64,000 nt of DNA from Polyporus tsugae (taxonomy: Eukaryota > Basidiomycota > Agaricomycetes > Polyporales > Polyporaceae): contig JAHRBS010000010.1 in NCBI GenBank assembly GCA_024305745.1, positions 2,115,501 to 2,179,500 of the forward strand, written 5' to 3'. This document shows, in pieces, positions 31,838 to 42,397 of the stretch (within the stretch, counting starts at the first letter, position 1; each line of letters opens with the position of its first letter). Both the position numbers and the translations under genes were made by a program. The notes beneath the pieces were generated by a model. It was not told the origin of the DNA. It did no database searches and saw only the letters and a list, made by a program, of their open reading frames with translations.

Positions 31838-33213
31838 GACGGAGAAGGAGAATGCGGCAGAGAGGGGTCGGATCCGGCGAGTGAAGGAAGAGGGACTACG
31901 GATGAGAGACGGACGGAGGGAATTGGAGAGAGTTATAGCAGAGGCCATGACGGGTGGTGGAACGGACGGGGGAGGAGTTAGGAAAGGAGGAGTGCGGAGC
32001 GCGGAGAAGTGGGGGAGAACTTGTAGAAGTAGATGCTCAGGTCAGCGCCGTCAAGCGACGGACTCGCTACTGGAAGACACGTCGTCTCCGCTTTGGGAAC
32101 CGCCCTCATGCTCGTATCACTCGCTACGCCGGTCCCTATTTGCTGGCCATCACCCCGACGCCCGCATGCCCTCCCATGACCTCCGTTCCGCGATTCCCGA
32201 CCAATGTCAGCCAATGCCGTCGCGACTGTCGTACCTGACGCGGTCTTGGGATGAGCAATGTGCCGTCGCGGTCGGGACCATTGCCATCCTGACCTGACCT
32301 AACACAGCGCTCCATACATTTCTCTGTCCGTACATCCATCAATACAACGACTCCGATGTGAGCCTGTGCGACGGGGAAGAAACGAGAGGCACAGAGACGT
32401 GGTAAGTTCCGAGTCCGTCGGTGTCGCGGCTGTTAGTGTTACTCTCGGAACGCGCACAAAGGCGGCCCGAACATGTTTATAGTCTAAGTTAAGTCTCTCT
32501 GCCATCAAGCCGTGCGTCCTATCGCGCTTGATTTGCACACTTCTTTTCGAGTGCTCGGAGGCCTAACACCTTCTCTGCATTTTCCGCTCGGAGCAAGTGT
32601 CTAGGCCCTGTACAAGGTCCGGCATACAAGCAGAACGTGAACGCTGGCTGGGAAAGTTCCGTGTCAACTGATCCTTCGTGGGTTTGCCTTTAACCTTCTG
32701 ACTGCCGTATGCTCCTCCCGATGATTTAATTGTCTTGTCCTGGGCGTCGCGACGTCTACGCTGGGAACTTGATGTCGGGAGCCGCAGCTCGGAAGCCTGG
32801 ACGATACGTCCACAGGCTACAGCACCTATTTGGCGTTCATTCCATCTGGCCAAGTTCCGAAGATTCGGAAGAATGAGTACTTGGGCTGGCACTGGCCTCG
32901 TTCAGAGGCATGCATTGATGGCCGCGGCCCCGACTCCCCGCGCGCGACTAGTGGATAAACCCGTCTTCACGCATCGAAGCACTTCTGGCGTAGAATGGGC
33001 ATGGATAAGGTTTGTTGATTGCTGGTACAAAAACGCTGGGTACGTGGGAGATCGATATATATATAGTGAGTCCGTAAGTTTAAAGTTACCAAGGGGGTGC
33101 GAACTCTAATTCAAGAACTTTCATACCTAGACGAGAACCTACTGTACCAGTGCCGAGGCCTACCCATTCTACGACTTCAGCCCATCGTCTCCCAATAGTT
33201 ACTGGAGCTCACA
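31838..33213. other. Divergent intergenic region, PGC1 copy B / kinase-like gene
   Basis: The first about 110 bases may code for the alternative N-terminus of copy B. The rest contains no supportable gene. A TATATATATA run lies near 33,055-33,065, about 150 bp before the kinase-like start codon, and could be its TATA element. Confidence 0.45.
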
Positions 33214-34313
33214 ATGTCGACCGAAGCCAGCAAGGAGTATGCTAAATTGACGGATTCATGTTATCTTGCCTAACTGATTTCCTCGCTTTTAGGGAAATTT
33301 CCATCCTTCCCGACCTCGTCGAGGGCGGACAGCTGCGTCTCTTTCTACCAGATGGCGCCTGGTCCTCATCCACCGGGCGAACAGCGTTGACTTGCACAAT
33401 CGTGAAGGCATTCCGTCCATTCACCCTCTCTCCCGTCCTACTCGTCTCCCTCGTTCAGCCCTTTAGCCCGCCCCACGGCCAAGCCTCCCTGCCTGCCAGC
33501 GCGATTCTCAAATTATACGACCGGCGCTGTCTTTCGAATACGCGCAACGACTTCGACGACGGCAAACCATGGTCCCTCGACAAGGAACACCAGTACCGGC
33601 AGTACCTCGACCATGTGGCCAAGGGCATTGTCGTGCGCGGGGATTTCGCCAGCCCGTCGTTCTTGTGGGACAACGACGTCTCGGACGGCGAATTCGAGGC
33701 CTACCTCCAGCACCAAGCGCAGAAAATCTTCAACGCGGAGCGCACGACATACGAACGATTGCACACCCTCCAGGGGAAGAAGATCCCGAGGCTGTACGGC
33801 GTCGTCGAACACGAGATTACCATCCCCAACGCCTGTGGCGATGGCTCCACCGTCACAGAGACCGTTCCTGGGCTCTTGCTCGAATACGTCTCGGCATTAA
33901 CCCTTCGGCAGCTTGTCGCGACCTGGACGGCGCGCGAGCCCCCGCTGCCGAATGGAGTCCTGACGACGTTGTGCGAGGAAGCGGTCAAAGTCGTCGATCG
34001 CATTTCCGACTCCGACGTGCTCAACGAGGACGTGCGCATGGACAACTTCCTCATCCGCGAGCCCTTCATCGCCCCGTCTTCCCAGGGTGACAGTCCAGCT
34101 GTCGTGGAGGACGCGGTGGTGCTCCTCGACCTCGGCCAGTGCCGGCTACGCAGGGAGGACGAAGGTGAGGACGAGTGGGTCCAAGCCAAGTGGTCGCAGG
34201 ACGAGACGGGGGCGGTTGGATGTGTGCTTCTCGGTCTTGTTCGGGAGTTTGTCGGGGAACACGTTTGGTCGTACAAGAAGAGCCTACGATACTACCGCCC
34301 TCTGGAGGACTGA
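33214..34313 (+). CDS. Protein-kinase-like fold protein, fungal type
   Basis: Two exons, 33214-33236 and 33293-34313, code for 347 residues. Kinase landmarks are recognisable but divergent: AILKLYD with Lys81 as the likely ATP-binding lysine, the catalytic-loop equivalent VLNEDVRMDNFLI (Asp254, Asn259; the usual His of HxD is Asn252-Glu253), and LLDLGQ (Asp287) replacing DFG. The hinge region reads PGLLLEYVSALTLRQL. The key Asp, Asn and Asp-x-Gly residues remain, so activity is possible. It resembles the many small atypical kinase-like proteins of Agaricomycetes, whose substrates are unknown. The tiny first exon (23 nt) was chosen because it gives the only in-frame Met before the fold. Neighbours give no hint of pathway. 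Confidence 0.78.
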
Positions 34314-34618
34314 TCACATTTGTACGCCAATTATGCCTGTTTTTCTCAATTATCCGCTTACATCCGAACATGCGAACTCTGTAGGTAGCGGCGGTAATCG
34401 GAGAACTCTCCACATCGGAGCCATTGCACAGAACTGGCGCTATCTCATAACACCGAAGGAAGCATTGGAGTAGCTCAGGCCCTGAAACTTCCTCGACAGA
34501 ACGTTGAATGCCCTAACGCCCGCTCAGTATAAGTATGGCAGCGACGTTGCGAGACTTGACCTGATCCCCCGTCCTTGTGAGCAAATAACCCAGCACTCTT
34601 AACTCGAACGCGATCACG
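34314..34618. other. Short intergenic region between two plus-strand genes
   Basis: This is the 3' flank of the kinase-like gene and promoter of the small gene at 34,619. CTCAGTATAAGTATGG near 34,524 has a TATAAG core and may serve as its TATA element. Confidence 0.4.
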
Positions 34619-34956
34619 ATGCCGGTAGGATATTCCACTTCAAGTTACCGACGAGATGTTCTTCAGTGCCCGCTGATACACCGTCAACAGAAGAAAGCCC
34701 CGTCCGCCAAAGAGTACCTGGACGGCATCGACGTCTCCAAGGTCACTTCCGGCCTCTGGGACCCCACCAAGCAGTGGAACCGCCTTCACGTCGACGGAAA
34801 GTCCACCACAGGAGGTGCATACCACATCGAGACCATACTCGGCAGCGATGGCGTATTCAAAGCCAAGGTCGCCGGCTCTGGCGACTCCGCCAAAGTCGAG
34901 GTAACCCGAAGCCGAGCGTCGCTGCTGTCATTGCGGCCCTCAAGGCCAAGGCCTAA
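34619..34956 (+). CDS. Very small conserved-looking protein of unknown function
   Basis: The best coding core is SAKEYLDGIDVSKVTSGLWD followed by a segment with TTGGAYHIETILGSDGVF. A model with exons 34619-34624, 34691-34900 and 34945-34956 gives 75 residues beginning MPKKAPSAKEY and ending KVEAKA. The second intron would be only 44 nt. Without it, the plus-one frame offers a more protein-like end, NPKPSVAAVIAALKAKA, with the same stop, but reaching it needs a one-base shift. I cannot decide between a tiny intron, a frameshift, or a sequence error. I do not recognise a family. There is no signal peptide. The product would be a small soluble, mostly polar protein. Confidence 0.55.
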
Positions 34957-35698
34957 AGCCACGTGAATGCGGTGAGCATGCCATCGTGATTGCTGCTGCA
35001 AAACTATTCAGATGAAAACATGTTTGAACTTTGGGATGGAAGTTGTTGTATTTGTGTGACCGAACGTTGAAGGAAATGGGGAGCAGGGTTAGGCCTTTGT
35101 ATGTTATGAAGTAGCATTGAATGGGTTATGGGCTGTGCCAATGGCATGTTGACGTTTTCTCGCAACTTGCGACTCGAAGCTGCACCTGGCCGATGAACGA
35201 TTAATAAGTGATGGCAAAAGTCAGTTCCCGTTGCTGGAGATATCGTCAGCTGACTATGCTTGTGGTAGTGTCTACACACCCTTTTGCAAGGATGAAATAG
35301 GAATAGGCCACGCTCACTTGCAAGCGGGCCTCCGCGGCTGTTTGTAAAGGAGTGTAGACGACTCCTGGTCTAAGAAGTTGAGGAACTTATAAGTATCCTC
35401 GACAACATCTGATGTCCGGCCCGGGGCGGAACCTACATCATAGAATATCATGATGGTTAACAACTTAATATCGCGCTTAGCACAGGGTTGTTTCAGACGG
35501 TTCAAGCTATTTGTAGGTGGATGTAACATGGTTGTAGCGATGGTTCAGGATGTCTTCGTCGGCAACGAGAGCACGGCTCACGGTATACTACCCGCCCGTG
35601 TCGGCGGGCGGCGCCCAATGACAGTTGACTCAATGACGTCTGTATGGGAAATCCCAAGTAATACGCAGCTGCCCTTATCGTGACTCCTTACCACCACC
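34957..35698. other. Intergenic region upstream of the gephyrin-like gene
   Basis: 742 bp with no supportable gene, RNA or repeat. It is AT-richer than its neighbours. Confidence 0.5.
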
Positions 35699-38111
35699 AT
35701 GTCGGGCGCGCGAGTGGCAATCCTCACAGGTGCGGGCCGTTTTGCATACACAAACGAGAAGAGGGGAGATACTGAACGCCGCCGCTGCCACAATAGTCAG
35801 CGATACCGCGTCCGTTGATGCGTCCGCCGATCGCTCCGGCCCGGTGCTCCAAGGCCTGCTCACACAGGCAGGGTATGTGTGCACGCGCCTCCAGATCGTC
35901 CCCGACGACGAAATCCGCATCCGCGCCGTCGTCCTCGGGTGGTGCGATCAGGGCGATGTGGACTGGATCGTCACCACGGGCGGGACGGGCTTCGGGGTGC
36001 GCGACAGGACGCCAGAAGTAAGGCCGCATATGCTTCCATGTGCTCGAGTACGAGAACATTAACTGATCCATGCGTATATCCTATCTGCAGGCGATAAAGC
36101 CGCTGCTTGACCGGGAGGCACCAGGGATCGTACACCTCGTCCTGAACGCCTCGCTCCAGGCTACACCCCTCGCCGCGCTTTCCCGCCCAGTCGCAGGGAC
36201 AATCAAGAACACGCTCGTGCTCACGCTTCCGGGGAGCGTCAAAGCTGTACAGGAGAACATATCCGCCCTCCTACAGGCGGGCGTCGTCAACCATGCAATC
36301 GAACTCGTCCGCGGAGGCAGCGGGCAACGGGTTCACGAAAACCTGGCTGCAGAAGGCGTGCGCGTGCCCGTCCCCGCACAGGGCTCCGTCCTCTCTCCAG
36401 GCTCGGCGAGGTCAGGCTCTCACCGCCACGACCACGACCACGGCCATGCGCATAGTCACGACCATGACCATGACCATGCCGCACCGAAGCCCCGCAGTGT
36501 GCTGTCGCAGGACCCAGGGTTGCCGGGTAAGCCATACTGGAAGATTGTTGAGCACCGATCTAAGCGTCGTGCGTCCCCTTCCCTCGTGCTATCCTATCTC
36601 AGCCCATGCCAGACATCGGGAGTCTCCGTACCCCTTAGTATCTGTAGCGGACGCACTTCTCACTATCATCAGGGAGGTACAGCCTTTACCTGCGTACGAG
36701 GAACCGGTCAGTCTCTCTGAATAGTCGTCGCAACCCGAAGCTGATGGATGACATTTTGGCCGTAGGTCACTGCAGCATTGCGAGGACACGTTATCGCAGA
36801 AGACGTGTATGCGCCTCAGAATGTCCCCTCGACATTCAGCACGAACGTGGATGGCTACGCGCTCCGCTGTAAGCATCTCCACATCCTCGAGTCACCCCAC
36901 AACCTGACCGCGACGTCTCGCAGCGACCAACCCGCCCGGGATATATAAGGTCCTGACCTCCCGCACGCATTCTCTCTCAACGCCGGTGCCTCCAGGCGCG
37001 GTCTTCCGCGTGAACACCGGCGGCCCCCTACCAGCTGGGACCGACGCGGTCATCATGGTGGAAGACACCCGCGTCTACAGCACGCAGCGGTCCCCATCCG
37101 GCGAAGAGGTCGAAGAAAACGAGATCGAGACGCTCGCGCAAGTTCCTCGCGGCGACAACGTCCGCGACCCTGGTTCGGACGTGCGCCAGGGTGATTTGGT
37201 GCTCGAGCGGGGCACGGTGGTCAACAGCTCGGGAGGCGAAATCGGCACGCTCGCATTTGTCGGCCGGACGAGGGTGCGGGCGCACAGGAAGCCGGTCGTC
37301 GCGGTCCTGAGCACCGGCAACGAGCTGCTGGACGTCCTGTCGCCGAATCCGCTCCCGAGCGACGGGTGGGGCGGGATCTGGGACACCAACCGGCCTTCTT
37401 TGCAGGCTGCGCTCATCGGCCTGGGGTACGAGGTCCTCGACCTCGGGATCGTCCCAGACAGGTCTGTGGCGTTATCCATCCTATGTACCTACGTTCCAGG
37501 ACCGGTTCTAATCCCGAACGCATCGCAGCCTGCAAGCACACATCGACGCGCTGAAGCGCGGCGTCGAGTCCGCCGACCTCATCCTCACCACGGGCGGGAC
37601 GTCGATGGGCGTCGGCGACCTGCTCAAGCCCGTGATCGAGCACCACCTCGGCGGGACGGTCCACTTCGGGCGCGTGCGCGTCAAGCCCGGCAAGCCGACG
37701 ACGTTCGCGAGCATCCCCACGCCGGGGGGCCGCGTCGCGCAAGTGCCGCTCTTCGCGCTGCCCGGCAACCCCGCGAGCGCGCTCGTCACGTTCCACGTAT
37801 TCGTCATCCCTGCGCTGCGGCGGCTGGGCGGGTGGCCCGAGGCGCGGTGCAGGCTGCCGAGCGTGAGGGTGCAGATCCAGGAGTCGATGCGCCTGGACCC
37901 GCGCCCCGAGTACCACCGCGCGATCATTAAGGTCGCGCTAGAGGGGTTGAAGGCGTACAGCACGGGAGGGCAGAGGTCGAGTAGAGTTGGGAGCCTCAAG
38001 GGAGCAAACGGGCTGGTCGCGCTTCCGCCGAGGGTGGAGGGTGGGGCGAGCAAGCTTGAGGTTGGGGACTACGTCGAGGCGATCATCATTGGGGAGTTGC
38101 AGATGGAATGA
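35699..38111 (+). CDS. Gephyrin/Cnx1-like molybdenum-cofactor enzyme (MogA-MoeA fusion)
   Basis: Seven exons, 35699-35729, 35797-36017, 36091-36526, 36603-36706, 36766-36868, 36924-37461 and 37529-38111, sum to 671 residues. The N-terminal MogA-like G domain (about 1-170) starts ARVAILTVSDTAS and has WIVTTGGTGFGVRDRTPE. A linker (about 175-230) carries a His/Asp-rich run (HRHDHDHGHAHSHDHDHDH, residues 195-213). The MoeA-like E domain follows: SPYPLVSVADAL, NVDGYAL, GTDAVIMVEDT, VAVLSTGNEL, LILTTGGTSMGVGD and FALPGNPASA. Function: adenylylates molybdopterin and inserts molybdate to make Moco, needed for nitrate reductase, sulfite oxidase and xanthine dehydrogenase. The order G-linker-E is that of gephyrin, not plant Cnx1 (E-G). 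Intron 3 could use a weaker, later donor that would lengthen the linker. Confidence 0.95.
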
Positions 38112-38202
38112 ATGTAGCAAGGCGGAATGCTAGCGGTACACATACGCTGTTGTACAATAGATTGGGGATCGGGAATCATCCGTGTGGGAGGGGTTATCGT
38201 TG

Positions 38203-38973
38203 TCATTTCTTTCTCGCTGCAGGGTCCAGTTCCTAGAAACGTAATGTCAGCGGGTGGTGAGAGAAGCGGGAGGAGGCGCGGCACCATGGCGTCGACCTGA
38301 GCCTGGAGTTGGGCTGCTTCGTCTTCGAGCTTGTGGCGCTGTCGAGTGAGCATCTGCAAGCGACGGACGTCGATCTTGCTCATCCCCGCGGTATTCGCGG
38401 TGGCCCTCGAAGAAGGTCGTGATTGGGACGCCTCAACCTGGACGGTTGCGTGAGCGGCGAAACAACAATTTGAGCACAAGGATGCCACCTGCCTTGGCTT
38501 GGAGCATGCTCTCTCGTTTCAAGAGGACCTGAAGGCCCTTCTCTGCGCGGGAGAGGAGCTCGTTGATCTGCGGCTCGATCTCGTCGGTGAGGTCCGCTTT
38601 GTATCTACGGACAGTGCCCTCGTCTACGAGGAGGAAGACCTATGCGCAGCGGGGGTGAGGATGGGCAGGGAGGCATTAGGCGGCGAACTCACCCGTTCGC
38701 TGTCGAGGACTTTCGACATGCGAGGGAGATCGTATGTGCCTTGCCTAATGATCTCCTGCGCCTCCTGCGCCTGTTTCGAAGCAATGGGATCAGTCGATAT
38801 ATGCACATGATGACGGGACGCACCTCATCGCAGCAGTCCTCCATAGCCATAACGCATTCTCGGAGGTATGGGCTGCATGTTACGTTTGTGTCCACCGTCC
38901 TGTAAAGTTCGGGATTGCCGGGGAATATGGAATCGCGGGGACCCAGCCTCGGGTGTACGGACAGGCGGGACAT
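38203..38973 (-). CDS. SPC19: DASH complex subunit Spc19
   Basis: Five exons (minus order): 38973-38824, 38770-38693, 38639-38493, 38437-38285 and 38232-38203; 185 residues. Recognisable blocks are SPYLRECVMAMEDCCDE, DLPRMSKVLDSERVFLLVDE, TVRRYKADLTDEIEPQINEL and MLQAKVEASQSRP, followed by a coiled coil (VRRLQMLTRQRHKLEDEAAQ). Spc19 is a subunit of the DASH/Dam1 ring that couples kinetochores to spindle microtubules, found in fungi. The intron between exons 3 and 4 begins GC rather than GT (38492 to 38438); the neighbouring GT would break the frame. The final exon codes for only ELDPAARKK. It converges with the gephyrin-like gene, with 91 bp between stop codons. Confidence 0.92.
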
Positions 38974-40294
38974 TCGGTGGCTCTTCTCCATCCTGGACGA
39001 GAGTCTGGCCGTTGCGGTCGACGACGACAAGGGACTCAGCGCCCACCCGCGACGCGTCGGTGGCTGCATCCGCCTCGGCGCAAACATCGCCAAGCAAGAT
39101 TCAAGCTCCGCTGGAGGGTGGGTACATAAGCGGGCAATTTGCGGGTTGGTGACTTTTTCTACAGTGTCCGACCAACGTCTGAAGCGTCAGCCCTCCCGCA
39201 AGGGCTGGGACCGGACGTTCGCTCGTCTGAGGACGTTGTTCACTGTTGGCGGAGCGAGGCGTCCTTCACGGGGTGCTCACAAGACCGATGCTCGCTGCTG
39301 TGCTCCCTCTCATCACGATTGAGTCCACCCTTCGCGGGGTGTTGATTCGTCGGAGGGGTCGACGTCCGGCGGCGGGTAGGCGTTTATATTCCTTAACCTT
39401 GCGTATATCCCCGTCTTCGGGCGGGGTGCCACTATGTGGCCGTGACGTTTTTGGGGAAACCATACGCATACATTCTTTCGCTTACTTCTTCTGTACTTTG
39501 TTTATACAGCGCGGAATCCAATTCAGTTTGTGGCATTGCGACATCAACTGGACTCGGTGGATGTTGGGATGCAGAGTCGCGCGTTTGTTCTTCGTGTCGT
39601 GAGTGCTTCACCGGTTGAACATTCTTCCACTTCACGGGCCACAAACTTCGACCCTTGGATTCAGGTTTCGACGTCTCATTCAGGTTTTATCCAAGCGGTT
39701 GAAAATTTGAAACGTCGAACCTTGGGCCATCTCGAGTTAAAATTCGCATCCAACGTCAGTTGTCATATCACAAACGTCAAATTTGCTAAGCCAGCCCAGT
39801 GTACGTGGCATCTATCAATTCAGAAAGTCTTTCCCCGTCATGGGCAATCGTTCTCACATCACTTCCGAGGATTTGCATTGACGAATAAATGAGGCATGGC
39901 TGTGTACACAGAGCTGGTGGCTGTATGCGTTTCAAGTCGCGAAGAACGAGATGCGGTATTGAATTTGCACTGTGGTGAGGCTTGATATGTTTGTTTCAAA
40001 TTGCCCCTTGCCACACTGGCATTACTATTATCTAACCCCGGTGGGTGTGCGAGAGACGTCAGGCACACCGTAGGACACCGGATCCGTGGAGCAGTTGATT
40101 ATTGCAACGAGCAGTGGCCAGGCTCTACGCCTCTTGGAGGTGCGGATCGGCGGGCGGGATGGGGCCCATAATCATACATATAATAACGGCCTCGGAGGCC
40201 ATGTCCTCGTCCCACTTCCACTTTCCATTTCTCAAAACTTTATTCGTGGATCGTTGCCTTGTAACTCTCCCCTTCCTTCCCGCCTTTCTTAGAT
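38974..40294. other. Divergent intergenic region, SPC19 / DUF6533 gene
   Basis: About 1.3 kb. The part near 38,974 extends an open frame upstream of the SPC19 start, but with low-complexity content. The middle (about 39.1-40.2 kb) is AT-richer and shows no supportable gene. Confidence 0.45.
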
Positions 40295-42150
40295 ATGTCG
40301 GATTCGGAGAATGCTGAAATTATTGCGGTGTTCGATTCCGTGTAAGTAGTCCTCGGGCTTGCAACGGTCTTTTCGTACTGACCATGTCGCCCACCAGTCG
40401 AATAGGGAATATCTTCGCTGTCGTCGCTATAGGTCAGTGTGCACTGCGAGATTACTACATCCCGGATCATCCGTGACTATGTCGTCGCTCACTGCTGGAT
40501 AGGGCTCATAATGTACGAGTTCACGATCACCTTCGGCAAGGAGGTCGAACTCTTCTGGAGGCGCAAGTTTACCCTCTCCTCCGTCCTATTTCTGGTCAAC
40601 CGCTACGTACCGTTAGTGGTCAACATGATTTTTGCACCATGGCCATCTAATACTTCCCCGACAACTCCCATAGTTAGTGCTGTCATCTATTTCCTGTCCA
40701 TGCGTAATATCGAGCTGACATGGATTGCAGGGGTAAAAATACTAGCAATTCTCAACATTGAACGTAGACTCACATGAAACACAGCTGTAAAGCGTTGGTT
40801 TGGACAGCAGAGATCCTTGAGATCTTCCAGTACCTTCCCTGGGCCGGTACGTCGTAAATGGATCATCCTAGTCGAGTAGTTCACAACAATTGGGAATGCT
40901 AACGGCTGCTTGTGTCTGCGCAGTGTTCTCTGGGCTTCGAGCCTACGTGCTTAGCTCCCAGACTTGGCCTCTGGCAGTCCTCGTCTTCATACTCTCTCTT
41001 GCGCCAGTGGTCATCAACTACGTGATTATCAACAGGCGAAGGTTCTATTGCGAGAATAAGGCGTGACTAACATACCCACGTTCAAAGGTGACACTAGGAT
41101 ATACGGTCGCCTCTATTGACCCTATGTTCGGCTGCGGGGTATCCAGTACTCTCACCGATAGGGTGCAGCAAGAGTAAGTGCAGTTGTGTACTGCAGGGAA
41201 CCGCGTGCTTACCAGGACTAATGTTCGGCTCATTTCAGTTGTGCGTACTATCCGTCGGCTCAAACCAGGTGCGACAGAAACTGATGTCTATGCTCTCCAT
41301 CTCCCCAGTCACCATCGTGTCTCGAGTTTGTCTGATTACCTCGGATCTCGTGGTCCTTGCCATCACCTGGACGGCGACGTACAAGAACAGCAGGGAGATG
41401 AAGTTGCTAGGCCAAAGCACATCCCTTTCAAGTATTCTCTTCAGAGATGGTGGGCAACAAACCCATTGGTCGTAAATTTTCGGAATGACCGACGCTCTCT
41501 TGCCATTTGCCAGGCGTCGTATACTTTATGTGCGAGCCACTCCTTCACAGACGCCGCCGTTCCCGTGCTGACCTGGCCCTAGCGTTCTCCTTATTATGAA
41601 CGTCCTGCATCTGAGTTTTTCCCTCCGCTCGGTAAGCCTACACCTCACTGGGATCCTTGGTCGTATAATATCACCTTCCTCGCTCATCGCCGACGCGCGC
41701 ACAGATCCTGAACCAGAACAACGCCGACAACGCCAGCTACATCACCATCCTCACCGAACCGTACGTCGCTATATTACCAAACACGAATGACAATGACACC
41801 CACTGAAAACGTCTCTGTTCATGGGACCTAGGATCACCGCCATCCTCATCTCCCGTTTCCTCATCGACCTCCAAGAAGCCAACAACGGCAAGCACCGCCA
41901 ACACACACTCTCGTCCTTCCAGCTCGGCCAGACCGGCACGCTCGACTTCAACAGGGTCGTCGGCTCTCTCTGTTCCTCGCTCGCCGCTCCAGGGGAAGTG
42001 AGCTCCGAGCAGAACCCACAAAACCTCGACTCGGACCAATCCGCTCCCGAGGGAGACAGCAGGTCCCTGGGATCGGACGACAGAGATCCAAAGTTGTACT
42101 CGGAAACTTTCATTGCAGAGGCGGTCTCGAGCACCGTCAACCCATGTTGA
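40295..42150 (+). CDS. DUF6533-type multi-pass membrane protein
   Basis: Twelve short exons, 40295-40341, 40398-40432, 40503-40672, 40768-40846, 40924-41021, 41088-41173, 41216-41268, 41309-41449, 41514-41529, 41583-41631, 41705-41760 and 41832-42150, sum exactly to 382 residues. The N-terminal pattern IGNIFAVVAIGLIMYEF, then GKEVELFWRRKFTLSSVLFL and NRYVPLVVN, is that of basidiomycete DUF6533 proteins. About seven hydrophobic segments follow, including LPWAVFSGLRAYVL, VTIVSRVCLITSDLVVLAIT and YFIVLLIMNVLHLSFSL. The conserved exit motif is ITAILISRFLIDLQEANN, with TLDFNRVVGSL in the cytosolic tail. The family is greatly expanded in mushrooms and has no known function. Exon 9 is a 16-nt microexon. 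Exon 7 (encoding TNVRLISVVRTIRRLKP) is the least certain. Confidence 0.85.
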
Positions 42151-42397
42151 TTCGGAATGGATAGGAGCTATCATAGGACGAGTCCGAGCGCATACCACCG
42201 CTACGGGATATGCTGGACCACATCCTGGGCCTAATGTACTCTAGAGCGCTGCTCTGTAAAGTAGTAGTAGTCCACACCACATCACCAAAACGAGAGAGAA
42301 GGAATAGTTCCAAAAATCCCGGTGTACTGTAGGAAAGATATCGAGTAGTACAATAGTAGTTCTGGTCCGACGCTCTAAAATCCCATCCACAGTCAGG

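Noticed and set aside
32735..33109. Plus-strand open frame upstream of the kinase-like gene
   Set aside because: No recognisable domain, Arg/Trp-rich composition, and it lies in the expected promoter region.
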